Origin: Streptomyces rugosispiralis
Lineage (GTDB): Bacteria > Actinomycetota > Actinomycetes > Streptomycetales > Streptomycetaceae
Direction: 5' to 3'
Assembly: GCF_024505145.1 (NCBI RefSeq)
Contig: NZ_JANIAA010000022.1
Location: forward strand, 1 to 64,000
DNA: 64,000 nt
In this document: positions 15,548-24,316 of the stretch, piece by piece
Layout of the letters: every line of letters starts with the position of its first letter
How positions within the stretch are numbered: the stretch's first letter is position 1
Translations under genes and position numbers: made by a program
Notes under the pieces: model-generated
Database searches by the model: none
Told to the model about the DNA's origin: nothing
What the model saw: only the letters and a program-made list of their open reading frames with translations

Positions 15548-16414
15548 ATGAGCTTTGGGCAAGGGGGGCCTTACGGGCCCGGGGGTTCTCAGGCGCCTCA
15601 GCCGTCGACGCCGGACTGGGCGGCGCTCGCCGATCAGTCCGCCGCGCGCAACCGCCGCCGCAAGTTGCTCTTCATCGGGGGCGGGGCGCTGGCGACCGCC
15701 GCCGTCGCCGCGATCGTCGCCACCGCCGTGGTCAGCAGCGGCCACAAGGACAGCGGCGGCGGCGATTCGGCCGGTGGGCTGCCGACCCCGCAGGACCTGC
15801 CCAGCGAGTCGGCGACGCCCGAGCCGACCTTCTCCGATGTGGCCCCGCCCGCGCCGCCGAAGCCGCTGGACATCATCTCCAGCGCCCGGCGGGACAGGGC
15901 GCCGCTGAGCGCGGGCAGCCTCTTCCCCGACAAGAGCGCCGCGAAGGACGACCGCTCGTACACCAAGGCGGCGTCCGCCTCCACCACCAGCTGCTCGGCC
16001 GCGACCCAGGGGGCGCTCGGCCCGGTGCTGGCGAACAACGGCTGCCGCAAGCTGCTGCGGGCCACCTTCACCCGGGACGGCGTCGCGGTGACGGTCGGTG
16101 TCGCCGTGTTCGACGGCAAGGCGGCGGCCGAGAAGGCCAAGGACGGGTACCAGCCGAACGTCGCCTCGCTCTCCGGCGGGGGCGTCCCGGCCTTCTGCCG
16201 CCGGACGGCCTGCCAGAGCTCGGCGAACGCGATCGGGCGGTACGCCTACTTCACGATCTCCGGCTATACGTCGGGCAAGGCGGTCACCTCGTCGGACACC
16301 GCCGCCCTCCAGGCGGGCCGCGACGTGGCCGACTACACCTTCCGCCAGATCCTGGCCCGGGGCAGCGCCCAGGCGTCGGCGGAGGCCGCCTCGGCCGCCT
16401 CCGCCGCCAACTGA
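15548..16414 (+). CDS. Membrane-anchored extracytoplasmic protein, unknown function
   Basis: This 288-aa protein has a short Gly/Pro-rich cytoplasmic N-terminus (MSFGQGGPYGPGGS) and one membrane helix at about residues 36-60 (KLLFIGGGALATAAVAAIVA). A Ser/Pro-rich linker leads to a conserved extracellular domain with four cysteines (SCSAATQ, NNGCRKLL, AFCRRTACQ), probably two disulfides. No enzymatic motif is visible. There is no ribosome binding site before the ATG. A TAAGAT hexamer at 15535-15540, 7 bp upstream, is at -10 spacing, so the transcript may be leaderless. An in-frame ATG at 15539 is the alternative start. It converges with the next lipoprotein gene. Confidence 0.8.
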   Translation: MSFGQGGPYGPGGSQAPQPSTPDWAALADQSAARNRRRKLLFIGGGALATAAVAAIVATAVVSSGHKDSGGGDSAGGLPTPQDLPSESATPEPTFSDVAPPAPPKPLDIISSARRDRAPLSAGSLFPDKSAAKDDRSYTKAASASTTSCSAATQGALGPVLANNGCRKLLRATFTRDGVAVTVGVAVFDGKAAAEKAKDGYQPNVASLSGGGVPAFCRRTACQSSANAIGRYAYFTISGYTSGKAVTSSDTAALQAGRDVADYTFRQILARGSAQASAEAASAASAAN

Positions 16415-16452
16415 GACCGGACCGCCGACGGAAGACCGGCCGCCGGGCGGCG

Positions 16453-17244
16453 CTACGACGCGGCGCCCTTCGTGGCCTTCGCCACCTTCGCCACCTGCGC
16501 GTCCACCAGCGCGGTCGGGATCTCGGACTTCGCCGGGTCCGCGATGTTCACCCCGAAGAACACCGTCACCTGCGGCCCGGTCCGCACGACCGTGAACTTG
16601 ATGACGGCGTTCTCCTTGCCCGCGTCGTGCAGGCTGAAGGCCACCGCCTCGTCCCCGGCCTCCGGCGCGTCCAGCGGTGTCACCTTCGTGACGTCCGCCT
16701 TCACGCCCGTGCCGTCCTCGGCCGGGAAGCCACCCCGACAGGCGCTTACGGCGTCGCGCAGGTCCTTCACCGTGCGCTCGGCGTCACCCGGTGCGTAGGA
16801 GGAGATCCGGATCAGGCCGGTGGAGCCGATCTGCGCCTTGGTGAGGTCGGTGGCGTAGGCGCGGTGGACGCTGGCCTTGGGCGCCGGGTCGTACCGGGTC
16901 CCGATCAGCGCGGCCAGCGGCTGGCACGCGGCCTTGCCGGTCTTGGCCGAGCCGCCCTCGCTGACCTCCTTGTCCGTCATCTTCTGCACCTCGAGCCCCT
17001 TGACCTCGCCATTGGTCAGGGCGGCCCGCTCCAGGGCGGACGCGGACAGCGGCTTCGCGGCCGGGTCGGAACTCGCGGCCTCGTCCCCCTGCGAGGCGCC
17101 GCCGTTCCGCCCGGCGCTGCCCGCCTGCTTCGCGCCGTCCGCCTTGCCGTCGCCGGAGTCGCTGCCGCATCCGGTCATCAGCCCCAGCGCCGCCACCACC
17201 GCGATGGCCACGCCCACGGTCCGCTTCGCACCGGAGTCGTTCAT
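16453..17244 (-). CDS. Secreted lipoprotein, unknown function
   Basis: This 263-aa lipoprotein starts with ATG at 17244. The signal peptide ends in the lipobox LMTGC (ALGLMTGCGSDSGDGKADGA), with Cys at about residue 26. A low-complexity Gly/Ala/Ser linker is followed by a domain with two cysteines (KAACQPLAAL, AVSACRGGF) and a C-terminal half resembling the DUF/PknH sensor-like fold seen in many Streptomyces lipoproteins. That resemblance is by general pattern only. It is convergent with the membrane-anchored protein to the left, with 38 bp between the stops. Confidence 0.8.
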   Translation of the reverse strand: MNDSGAKRTVGVAIAVVAALGLMTGCGSDSGDGKADGAKQAGSAGRNGGASQGDEAASSDPAAKPLSASALERAALTNGEVKGLEVQKMTDKEVSEGGSAKTGKAACQPLAALIGTRYDPAPKASVHRAYATDLTKAQIGSTGLIRISSYAPGDAERTVKDLRDAVSACRGGFPAEDGTGVKADVTKVTPLDAPEAGDEAVAFSLHDAGKENAVIKFTVVRTGPQVTVFFGVNIADPAKSEIPTALVDAQVAKVAKATKGAAS

Positions 17245-17550
17245 TCCTCTGTCCACCCCTGGTCGGTATCGGGCCCGTACGGCCACCGCACGGACACCCC
17301 GCAGACTCCCAGACCCCGGGAAAGGTTGTAATCCCTTTCGCCAATGTGGTGGATCCCATATCACCACGCGCATAAGCAACCTTCGCGGCCCCAGCCAGTC
17401 TTACGGACCGATCAATCCTTACTGGTTCCATACCGGCATCACACCGGCCCCATATCGGCGCAATGCAGCCTGGCTCGGAACCAGAAACGAAGCACGGCCT
17501 CGGAGGGGAGGGCACGTCGCGGCAGTTCAGCCTGCCGCGCGTACATCACC
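17245..17550. other. Non-coding divergent region between the lipoprotein and glycosyltransferase genes
   Basis: This interval of about 306 bp is less GC-rich at 17335-17420 than its surroundings, so it probably holds divergent promoters. A small hairpin with GAAAGG/CCTTTC arms lies near 17320-17340. No clear promoter hexamers or gene are seen. Confidence 0.5.
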
Positions 17551-19650
17551 ATGAAGATTTCTTTCCTGCTCCACAACGCCTATGGCATCGGCGGAACCAT
17601 CCGGTCGACCTTCAATGTGGCCGGGGCGCTCGCCGCCCACCACACCGTGGAGATCGTCTCCCTGATCCGCACCATCGACACCCCGAACCTCCCCCTCCAC
17701 CCCGCCGTGCGGCTCAGCCCCCTGATCGATCTGCGCCCCCAGGAGAACCCACCCCACACCGGGCGCCGCGCCGCCGACCTCGGCCATCCGCTGCTGACCC
17801 GGCCCAGCGCCCACATCCCCGCCGCCGAGGCCAAGGGCACCACCAACTTCAACGCGCTCACCGACGAACGCGTCGCCGAGTACCTCGACCGCACCGACGC
17901 CGATGTCGTCATCGCCACCCGCCCCGGCCTGGTCATCTATCTCGCCGCGCTCGGCCGCACCGGCCGCTTTCTGCGGATCGGCCAGGAGCACCGCCTCTAC
18001 GGCACCCACCGCGCCGAGATCCGCGCCGCCTGCGACGCCGCCATCCCCCACCTCGACGCGTACACCTCCGTCTCCGAGGCCGACGCGGCCACCCACCGGG
18101 CCCACCTCCCCGGTGTCGGCACCCGGCTGACCGCCCTGCCCAACGGGGTGCCCGCCACCGGGATCGAGCCCTCCGACGGCCGCGCCAAACTCGTCGTGGC
18201 CGCGGGCCGGCTGATCCCCGTCAAGCGCTACGACCTGCTGGTGGCCGCCTGGGAGACGGTGGCCGCCAAACACCCCGACTGGCGGTTGCGCATCTACGGC
18301 CGCGGCCCCCAACTCCCCGCGCTGCGCCGCCAGATCGACGAGCTCGGACTGGCCGGCCACATCACCCTGATGGGCGCCCACTCCCCCATCGAGACCGAGT
18401 GGGCCAAGGGCGCGATCGCCGCCGTCACCTCCCGCGAGGAGTCGTTCGGCATGACGATCGTCGAGGCGATGCACTGCGGGGTGCCCGTGGTCGCCACCGA
18501 CTGCCCGCACGGTCCTGGTGAGATCATCACCGATGGCCGGGACGGGCTGCTGGTGCCGGTCGGCGACGCCGACGGGATCGCCAAGGGGCTGCTGACCCTG
18601 ATCGAGGACGACGAACTGCGCCGCTCGATGGGCGCGGCGGCCCGGATCGCGGCGCAGCGATACGCGCCCGAACGCGTGGCGGCCGGCTACGAGCGGCTCA
18701 TCGAGGAGCTGCACACCGCCCGCTCCACCGCGGCCCCGGCCCACCGGCGCCGTACGGCCGTGCCGTTGCGGGGCCGTACGGCCGGAGCGCCGCTGACCGG
18801 CACCCTCAAGGACGCGGTCAAGCAACTGATCCGCAAGCCCCTGCGGCCCGTCGCGTCCTGCCGGGTCACCGCCGAGGGCGATCTGTCGGTGCTGCTGGAG
18901 CCCGCCGGTCTGCACGGCGGCGAGTTCGAACTGACCGTCACCCGCCGCAAGAGCGACGAGCCCCCCTTCCGCGTACCGCTGCTGCCCCCGGTCGGCGGCG
19001 CGCCGTCCGCACCCTGGACGGCCACGCTCGACCGCGCGACGCTCGACCTCGACGAGGGCCGCTGGGATCTGCATGTGATCCGCCCCTCCGACGGGGTGCG
19101 CCGCCGGGTCGGCTGCCGCTTCGCCGAGGGGCGCGGGCTGCTGGACCTGGAGCCGCTGCCCGGCTCCCCGTTCACCTGGTGGATCCCCTACTCCACCGTC
19201 GACGGCTATCTCGCGCTGCGCGCCTGGCGGCGCCCGGCCCACGCCGAGGCCCGGGTGATCCGCCTGGACGCCGAGGGGCTCGCCGTCGAAGGCACCCTGC
19301 ACGGGGCGCGCTTCGGGCCCGACGCCGCCCCGACCGCGGTGGCCACCCCGTCCAAGGGCCCGGCCCGCCCGTTCCTCACCGGGGTCACCGCGCTCGACGG
19401 CGGACGGTTCCGCTTCACCGTTCCGTACGAGCGGATCCGGGAGGCCCGCGACGGCGAAGAGGGCGCCGCCGGGTGGACCCTGACGCTCCATAAGTCCGCC
19501 CGGGGCGGGACCCCGATCCGGATCGGACGCGTCGTCGGCGACATCGTGGACCGCGACAAAACGGACCTCTTCCCGATCACTCACGGTGTCCGCCCCCACC
19601 TCACCCGCACCGGTGACCTCGCCATCATCTCCGTCACCACAGGGAATTGA
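17551..19650 (+). CDS. GT4-family glycosyltransferase with an added C-terminal domain
   Basis: This 699-aa protein begins MKISFLLHNAYGIGGTIRST, the N-terminal Rossmann half of a GT-B glycosyltransferase. The donor-binding half carries VAAGRLIPVKRYDLLVAAW and the GT4 Glu-x7-Glu motif REESFGMTIVEAMHCGVPVV at about residues 294-313, followed by GPGEIITDGRDGLLV. The enzyme fold ends near residue 400. The remaining ~270 residues, predicted rich in beta strands (for example GDLSVLLEPAGLHGGEFELT), match nothing I recognise. They could bind polymer or membrane, as in teichoic-acid transferases that pair GT domains with beta-sandwich modules. Substrates are unknown. No strong binding site precedes the ATG, so the start is moderately sure. 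Confidence 0.88.
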   Translation: MKISFLLHNAYGIGGTIRSTFNVAGALAAHHTVEIVSLIRTIDTPNLPLHPAVRLSPLIDLRPQENPPHTGRRAADLGHPLLTRPSAHIPAAEAKGTTNFNALTDERVAEYLDRTDADVVIATRPGLVIYLAALGRTGRFLRIGQEHRLYGTHRAEIRAACDAAIPHLDAYTSVSEADAATHRAHLPGVGTRLTALPNGVPATGIEPSDGRAKLVVAAGRLIPVKRYDLLVAAWETVAAKHPDWRLRIYGRGPQLPALRRQIDELGLAGHITLMGAHSPIETEWAKGAIAAVTSREESFGMTIVEAMHCGVPVVATDCPHGPGEIITDGRDGLLVPVGDADGIAKGLLTLIEDDELRRSMGAAARIAAQRYAPERVAAGYERLIEELHTARSTAAPAHRRRTAVPLRGRTAGAPLTGTLKDAVKQLIRKPLRPVASCRVTAEGDLSVLLEPAGLHGGEFELTVTRRKSDEPPFRVPLLPPVGGAPSAPWTATLDRATLDLDEGRWDLHVIRPSDGVRRRVGCRFAEGRGLLDLEPLPGSPFTWWIPYSTVDGYLALRAWRRPAHAEARVIRLDAEGLAVEGTLHGARFGPDAAPTAVATPSKGPARPFLTGVTALDGGRFRFTVPYERIREARDGEEGAAGWTLTLHKSARGGTPIRIGRVVGDIVDRDKTDLFPITHGVRPHLTRTGDLAIISVTTGN

Positions 19651-19749
19651 GGGACTCGGTCCAAAGGTGCCGTGTTTGCCGCCCAGATCACCGGTAACAC
19701 TCGGTGATAACAGCCTCGAGCGAGGAAAATCTCTGCGGAAGGCACAGCG

Positions 19750-20268
19750 ATGTCAACAGTCACGCTCATCATCCTGCTGGCGGCACTGGCCGCCATGGCC
19801 GGCCTTGTGATCGCCCCCTCGGTGCGGCAGGGCCGCAAGGGCGAACTGCCGGTCCGAAGCCTGCCCTCGGAAGCGAGGGAGCAGTACGCGGCGCGGTGGG
19901 CGGGCCTACAGGAGCGGTTCGTGGACTCCCCCGGATGGGCGCTGCGCGAAGCCGACCGGCTGCTGGGCGCGTTGGCCGTGGACCGCGGCTATCCGGCCGA
20001 GTCCGAGGAGAAGCGGATGGACGCGCTGTCCGTCCGTCACCCCGAGGAGATCGAGGGCTACCGCCGGCTGCACGCCATGGCGGCACGGGTGCACGAGAAC
20101 GAGACGGCCACGGAGCGGATGCGGGAGGCGCTGGTCGCGGCGCGTCCCCTGTTCGAGCAACTGGTCCGTGCCCAGCCGCACGACGAGCGCCCGCTCCCGC
20201 CTCCGGTCCCCCGTCAGCGGGACCTCCGGCGGGGCCGTGTCCCGGGGCAGCGCCTGGGGTCCTTCTGA
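19750..20268 (+). CDS. Small protein with one N-terminal membrane helix
   Basis: This 172-aa protein has a hydrophobic N-terminus (STVTLIILLAALAAMAGLVI) and a basic stop, indicating a single-pass membrane anchor. A helical cytoplasmic domain follows (RWAGLQERFVDSPGWALREA, then DRLLGALAVDRGYPAE). The pattern RF-x-D-P-x2-A-x2-EAD-x-L is shared with a widespread actinobacterial hypothetical family without assigned function. The C-terminus is Pro/Arg-rich. GGAAGG precedes the ATG. It converges with the stressosome operon, with 38 bp between the stops. Confidence 0.78.
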   Translation: MSTVTLIILLAALAAMAGLVIAPSVRQGRKGELPVRSLPSEAREQYAARWAGLQERFVDSPGWALREADRLLGALAVDRGYPAESEEKRMDALSVRHPEEIEGYRRLHAMAARVHENETATERMREALVAARPLFEQLVRAQPHDERPLPPPVPRQRDLRRGRVPGQRLGSF

Positions 20269-20306
20269 CGGATCTCCGTGGGAAGGACCCTGGGCCCGGC
20301 CGCCGA

Positions 20307-21515
20307 TCACTGACCGGTGAGCCGCACCGCCAGCGCGAGGGTGTCATCCGGATGCAGGATCACCGTGTGCATATCCTCCGCGATGGCGCCGGGGACCTCC
20401 TCCGTCGGGCTCTGCAGATGCTTGTGCGCGGCCTCGATCAGGCGCTCCTCGCCCTCGATCGGGTCCCGGCGGCTCTCGGTGAGACCGTCGGTGTAGAGCA
20501 GGAGGAGGTCCCCGGGGGCCAGCCGCTCGGTCAGCGGGGTCTCGCTGCCGGGCAGCGGAAAGCCGATGCCGCGCCCCCGGGCCTCCAGATACCGGGCCGC
20601 CCCGTCACGGCGCAGCAGCAGCGCCGGCGGATGGCTCCCATTGGCCAGCCACAGCTCACCGGTGGCCGGATCGATCCGGGCGAGCTGCACGGTGGCCATC
20701 ACCGACCGGTCGAAGGGGCGCAGGATCTCGTCGGTGCGGGCCACGATCGACTCGAGCCGATGGCCCTCCAGGGCCAGGGTGCGCACCGCGTGGGTGACGT
20801 TGAGCGCGCTGCGCGTACTGGTCACCCCGTGGCCCAGGGCGTCCACGATGGTGATGTGGACGGTGCCGTCGGGCAGCACGAACCAGTCGTACAGGTCCCC
20901 GCCGGTCGGCGCGTCGGTGCCGGCCGGTTCGTAGTGCACGGCGAGTTCCAGACCGTCGGCCTTGATGGGCGCCGGGCGCAGCGCGTCCTCCAGCTCCCGC
21001 AGGGTCTGGCCGTGCGCGGTGCGCAACTGCTTGTCCCGCTCGTCGAGCTGGACGTAGAGGGCGAGCACCCCGCTGTTGGTCTCCGCGAGTTCGTCCTTGA
21101 GACGGCGGTGCTCGGAGGTGAGCGCGTCGGCGGCGGCCACCACCACGCGCAGCTCCTCCGCGGCGAGGGCGTCCTCGTCGGGCGCCTCCTGCGCGGCGTC
21201 GGACGGGGGTGCCGCCGGGAGGCGCCAGACCACCTCGCCCTCGGCCGCCTCGTCGGGGGCCATCGGGAGATCCGCCGTCACCGGACCCGTATCGCCCGGG
21301 GTTCGCAGCACCACCGTGAGCAACCCCTCGGCCGGGTCGTACGCCCACTCGAGGCCGGTCTCCCGTCCGGCCCGCAGCGCCGCCCCGGCGGCCTCGGCGG
21401 CGGACAGCACGAGGCGCGCCCGGACCGCGGGGTCCAGGGCATGCTCCCGGGCCAGCGCCCGAACGGCCCGGCTGAGCGCCGCCGTCGTGGCGCAGGTGAG
21501 GTTCCTCGTCGTCAT
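20307..21515 (-). CDS. SpoIIE/RsbU-type PP2C phosphatase
   Basis: This 402-aa protein has a degenerate GHKL-like N-terminal region (residues 1-100, no clear ATP boxes) and a helical linker of about 50 residues likely to be coiled coil (AADALTSEHRRLKDELAETN, then SGVLALYVQLDER). The C-terminal SpoIIE phosphatase domain shows DLYDWFVLPDGTVHITIVDA, LGHGVTSTRSAL and LLLYTDGLTES, with the metal-binding Asp and Gly residues of PP2C. The expected job is dephosphorylating a STAS anti-anti-sigma protein. Its ATG overlaps the previous stop as ATGA. It is the last gene of the five-gene stressosome operon and the likely output phosphatase, as RsbU is in Bacillus. Confidence 0.88.
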   Translation of the reverse strand: MTTRNLTCATTAALSRAVRALAREHALDPAVRARLVLSAAEAAGAALRAGRETGLEWAYDPAEGLLTVVLRTPGDTGPVTADLPMAPDEAAEGEVVWRLPAAPPSDAAQEAPDEDALAAEELRVVVAAADALTSEHRRLKDELAETNSGVLALYVQLDERDKQLRTAHGQTLRELEDALRPAPIKADGLELAVHYEPAGTDAPTGGDLYDWFVLPDGTVHITIVDALGHGVTSTRSALNVTHAVRTLALEGHRLESIVARTDEILRPFDRSVMATVQLARIDPATGELWLANGSHPPALLLRRDGAARYLEARGRGIGFPLPGSETPLTERLAPGDLLLLYTDGLTESRRDPIEGEERLIEAAHKHLQSPTEEVPGAIAEDMHTVILHPDDTLALAVRLTGQ

Positions 21516-22531
21516 GGAAGCCTTAAGGGGGACCTGGCCGCGAGCACCGTGGCGTCGTCGCGGACGCGGCGATGGCCATGGGCGAGTGCGGCGGACAGCA
21601 GGGGCGGCGGGAGGCGAAGCACGGACGGGGGCGGGTCGAGCGACCAGCGGGCGTCTATACCGTCGCTGTGCAGCACCGCCGTACCGCCCTGGGGCAGCGG
21701 GAAGTCGTGGACGCGGGGGGTGGGCATTCCCCAGCCGACGATACCGGGCTGCCCGGTCAGCCGGTGCCGAACCCTGTCGTGGGTCAGCGCGAGGGCGCGG
21801 ATGTTGCCGACGCCGCAGTAGTCGGCGCGCTCGGGGTACAGCCGCAGCACGCCCACGGCGGCCCCTCGGGTGTGCCGCAGCGCCCGGTTCATCCGGGTGA
21901 GCACCTCCGGCAGCGGCCGGTCGGGGTCGGCGTGGAAGGTCCGCAGCGCCGCCTGGGCCGCCTCGGCGGCGGGCCGGCCGTGGCCGAGACCGTCCAGGAC
22001 GACCGCGGTGCGGGCGGAGTCCGTGTCGACGATCGCGCGGGCGTCGCCGCAGCTCTCCTCCCCCTCGGCGGGCAGACAGACCGCGCCCACCCCCTGCCAC
22101 TCCGCCCGCGGCTCGCCCGGCGCGGTGAGTCGGGCGCAGGCCCAGGTGCCCGCGTGGGTGCCGTCGGCGCTGCGCATGCTGAAGTGGGTCGCCATCCGCT
22201 TGACGGCGCCGAGCCCGACCCCCAGCGTTCCGGAGGTGGTGTAGCCGTCCGCGAGGCAGCGCTCGGGGTCGTACATCCCCGGGCCGCGGTCGGCGGCGAG
22301 GATCTCCACCCCGTGGCCCAGCGGCAGCGGCTGGACATAGAGCGTGCCGTCGCTGGCGTACTTGTCCAGGTTGGTCGCCAGCTCCGAGGCGATCACCGCC
22401 GCCTGGTCGGGCAGCGCCCCCGGCAGCTCGCGCTCCCGGGCCACTCCACGCGCCGCCTCGGCGGCCAGATGCACGGCGCTGTGGTGGTCTACGCGCACCT
22501 GGACGGTGGGCGCCGTGAAGGTGTCGGTCAC
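21512..22531 (-). CDS. RsbT-like ATPase fused to RsbX-like phosphatase domain
   Basis: This 339-aa fusion has residues 1-140 as a GHKL kinase-like domain with the N box (IASELATNLDKYAS), G1 box (AADRGPGMYDPER) and a G2-like loop (GTLGVGLGAVKRMATHF). Residues 150-339 are a short PP2C/RsbX-like phosphatase (VVLDGLGHGRPAAEAAQAAL, GVGNIRALAL, VLHSDGIDARW, DDATVLAAR). In B. subtilis RsbX dephosphorylates RsbS and RsbR and resets the stressosome. A kinase-like domain joined to such a phosphatase could target it to the complex. The GTG start overlaps the upstream stop (GTGA). Confidence 0.88.
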   Translation of the reverse strand: MTDTFTAPTVQVRVDHHSAVHLAAEAARGVARERELPGALPDQAAVIASELATNLDKYASDGTLYVQPLPLGHGVEILAADRGPGMYDPERCLADGYTTSGTLGVGLGAVKRMATHFSMRSADGTHAGTWACARLTAPGEPRAEWQGVGAVCLPAEGEESCGDARAIVDTDSARTAVVLDGLGHGRPAAEAAQAALRTFHADPDRPLPEVLTRMNRALRHTRGAAVGVLRLYPERADYCGVGNIRALALTHDRVRHRLTGQPGIVGWGMPTPRVHDFPLPQGGTAVLHSDGIDARWSLDPPPSVLRLPPPLLSAALAHGHRRVRDDATVLAARSPLRLP

Positions 22532-23007
22532 CGGACCGTCCAGCGGGTGACGACCACCGCCGTGCCCTCACCCGGGCCGGTGCGCACCGAGAACTCGTCC
22601 ATCAGCCGCCGGGCGCCGCCCAGCCCGTGGCCCAGGCCCGAGCCGGTGGTGAAGCCGTCGGTGAGCGCCGCGTCGAGGTCGGCGATCCCCGGCCCCTCGT
22701 CCGTGACGATCAGCCGCAGTCCCCGCCGTCCGCGGGGGTCGCGCGGATACTCCAGGGTCACCGTGCCGCCGCCCCCGTGGACATAGGCGTTACGGGCGAG
22801 CTCGCTGGCGGCCGTGACCACACGGGTCTGGTCCACCAGGCCGAAGCCCACCTCGACGGTGGCCGCGCGCACGGCGTGGCGGACCGTCAGCAGGTCCTCC
22901 TCCGTGCGCACCGGGTACGAGGCCGGCGCGGGCGGGCGCCGGCCATCCGGCCGCGAGGGCCTCTTGGGTCCGCGGGAGGCGAGGGTGAATTCACCGGGCG
23001 GTGCCAC
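22528..23007 (-). CDS. rsbT: RsbT-like serine/threonine switch kinase
   Basis: This 159-aa GHKL kinase has the N box SELARNAYVHGGGG, the G1 box VTDEGPGIADLDAALTDGF and the G2 loop GSGLGHGLGGARRLMDEF. All ATP and Mg contacts appear intact, so it should be active. In stressosomes RsbT phosphorylates RsbR and RsbS on stress, is then released, and activates the phosphatase RsbU. The GTG start at 23007 overlaps the rsbS end by 17 nt. An extra Pro/Arg-rich N-terminus of about 35 residues is present compared with Bacillus RsbT. A later start inside that extension cannot be excluded. Confidence 0.9.
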   Translation of the reverse strand: MAPPGEFTLASRGPKRPSRPDGRRPPAPASYPVRTEEDLLTVRHAVRAATVEVGFGLVDQTRVVTAASELARNAYVHGGGGTVTLEYPRDPRGRRGLRLIVTDEGPGIADLDAALTDGFTTGSGLGHGLGGARRLMDEFSVRTGPGEGTAVVVTRWTVR

Positions 23008-23401
23008 GTCGGGCCCCTTCCAGGGGCTGCGGTGCCTGTCGCCACCCCAGCGCGGCCAAGCCCTGCTCCGGATTGAGTGCGGTCTCCACGCCGACGAGCT
23101 CGATCCCCAGCTCCACCAGGGTGATCGCCACCGGCGGTCGCATCCCGGCCACGATCACCCGGGCCCCCAGCAGCCGGGCCACCGTGGTCAGTTCCATCAG
23201 CGTCCGGGCCACGAAGGAGTCGATGACCTCCAGCCGGGAGATGTCGATGAGCACTCCACGGGCGCCCTCTGCCGAGATCCGCTCGGTGAGCTCCTCGGTG
23301 AAGGCGATGGCGGTCCGGTCGTCGAGCTCATTGAGCAGGCCGGTGACCAGGACGTCTCCCAGTCGCAGAATCGGAACGCCGGGCTGGGGCTGACCGGTCA
23401 C
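22991..23401 (-). CDS. rsbS: RsbS-like STAS antagonist of the stressosome
   Basis: This 136-aa single-domain STAS protein begins with GTG as MTGQPQPGVPILRLGDVLVT. The phosphorylation loop GVLIDISRLEVIDSFVARTL places the target serine at Ser62, matching Ser59 of B. subtilis RsbS. The downstream GMRPPVAITLVELGI is the second conserved STAS loop. Together with RsbR it should form the stressosome core that sequesters RsbT. The start overlaps the rsbR stop as GTGA, so the two are coupled and made in a fixed ratio. Confidence 0.92.
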   Translation of the reverse strand: MTGQPQPGVPILRLGDVLVTGLLNELDDRTAIAFTEELTERISAEGARGVLIDISRLEVIDSFVARTLMELTTVARLLGARVIVAGMRPPVAITLVELGIELVGVETALNPEQGLAALGWRQAPQPLEGARRGTAR

Positions 23402-24276
23402 CGGCCGTCTCCTTCGTCACCGTCGGGACCGGGCCCGTCGATCAGCTTGATCGCGGCGGCCAGCGCGTCGGCCAGCGTCCCCCGCGTGAGGATGGTGGAC
23501 AGATCGATACCGAGCTGGGCGATGGTCTGGGCGATCGAGGGGCGCACCCCGCTGATCACACAGTCCGCGCCCATCAGCCGCACCGCGTTGACGGTCTGCA
23601 TCAGATGCTGGGCGACGGCGGTGTCCACCGTCGGCACACCCGTGATGTCGACGATCGCGACCAGCGCCTCATGGTCCTGGATGGCCTGGAGCAGATTTTC
23701 CATCACCACCTGGGTCCTGGCGGTGTCCAGCGTGCCGATCAGCGGCACGGCCAGCACCTGCCGCCACAGCCGCACCACCGGTGTCGACTGCTCCATCAGC
23801 TGCTGGCTCTGCCGGCGGATGATCTCCTCCCGGCCCTCGACATACGTCTCGAAGGACAGCGCCCCGGCCACATCGAGCAGCCGGTTCATGAAGACGGCCG
23901 AGGCGAAGAGCTCCTCGGCGTCCCGGGTGTCCCGCTGCACCGCCTTCAGCAGCGCCTCCTTGAGCGCCAGCACCGCGAGCGAGGTCGCCGTCGGGGTGGC
24001 CCCGGCCCGCGCCCGGCGCAGCGACAGGCCGACCACGGCCTCGTGCAGCCCCGGGCTGGAGGTCACCACGCGGTCCACCGGCGTCCCGCTCTGCAGCCCC
24101 GGGACCAGCGCCTCGATCAAGGCGTCGGCCTCCTCGCGGAGTTCGGCCTCCCCGATGTCGGTGTCGAGCAGGGCCTGCTCCATCTGCAGCTCGACCCAGC
24201 GATCGGCGATCTCCTCGCCGCGTTCTTGAAGCGCCCTGGTCAGACGCTCTCGTACAGCGGCCTCGCTGGTACTCAC
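23398..24276 (-). CDS. rsbR: RsbR-like stressosome scaffold/sensor
   Basis: This 292-aa protein has an N-terminal helical sensor domain (residues 1-155; ADRWVELQMEQALLDTD...) with a globin-like all-helical composition as in Bacillus RsbR paralogues, but no heme His could be identified with confidence. Its C-terminal STAS domain (165-280) has both phosphorylatable threonines: Thr219 in VDITGVPTVDTAVAQHL and Thr251 in ISGVRPSIAQTIAQLGI. These correspond to Thr171 and Thr205 of B. subtilis RsbR. The GTG start follows GAAGGG. It is the first gene of the operon and defines what signal the complex perceives; the signal is unknown. Confidence 0.9.
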   Translation of the reverse strand: MSTSEAAVRERLTRALQERGEEIADRWVELQMEQALLDTDIGEAELREEADALIEALVPGLQSGTPVDRVVTSSPGLHEAVVGLSLRRARAGATPTATSLAVLALKEALLKAVQRDTRDAEELFASAVFMNRLLDVAGALSFETYVEGREEIIRRQSQQLMEQSTPVVRLWRQVLAVPLIGTLDTARTQVVMENLLQAIQDHEALVAIVDITGVPTVDTAVAQHLMQTVNAVRLMGADCVISGVRPSIAQTIAQLGIDLSTILTRGTLADALAAAIKLIDGPGPDGDEGDGR

Positions 24277-24316
24277 GCGGTTCCCTTCGCGGTCGGCGAC
24301 CGTTGTCGGTTGGCAA

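Noticed and set aside
17527..19599. A 690-residue minus-strand open frame opposite the glycosyltransferase
   Set aside because: The plus strand encodes a clear GT4 enzyme; the antisense product has shadow composition.
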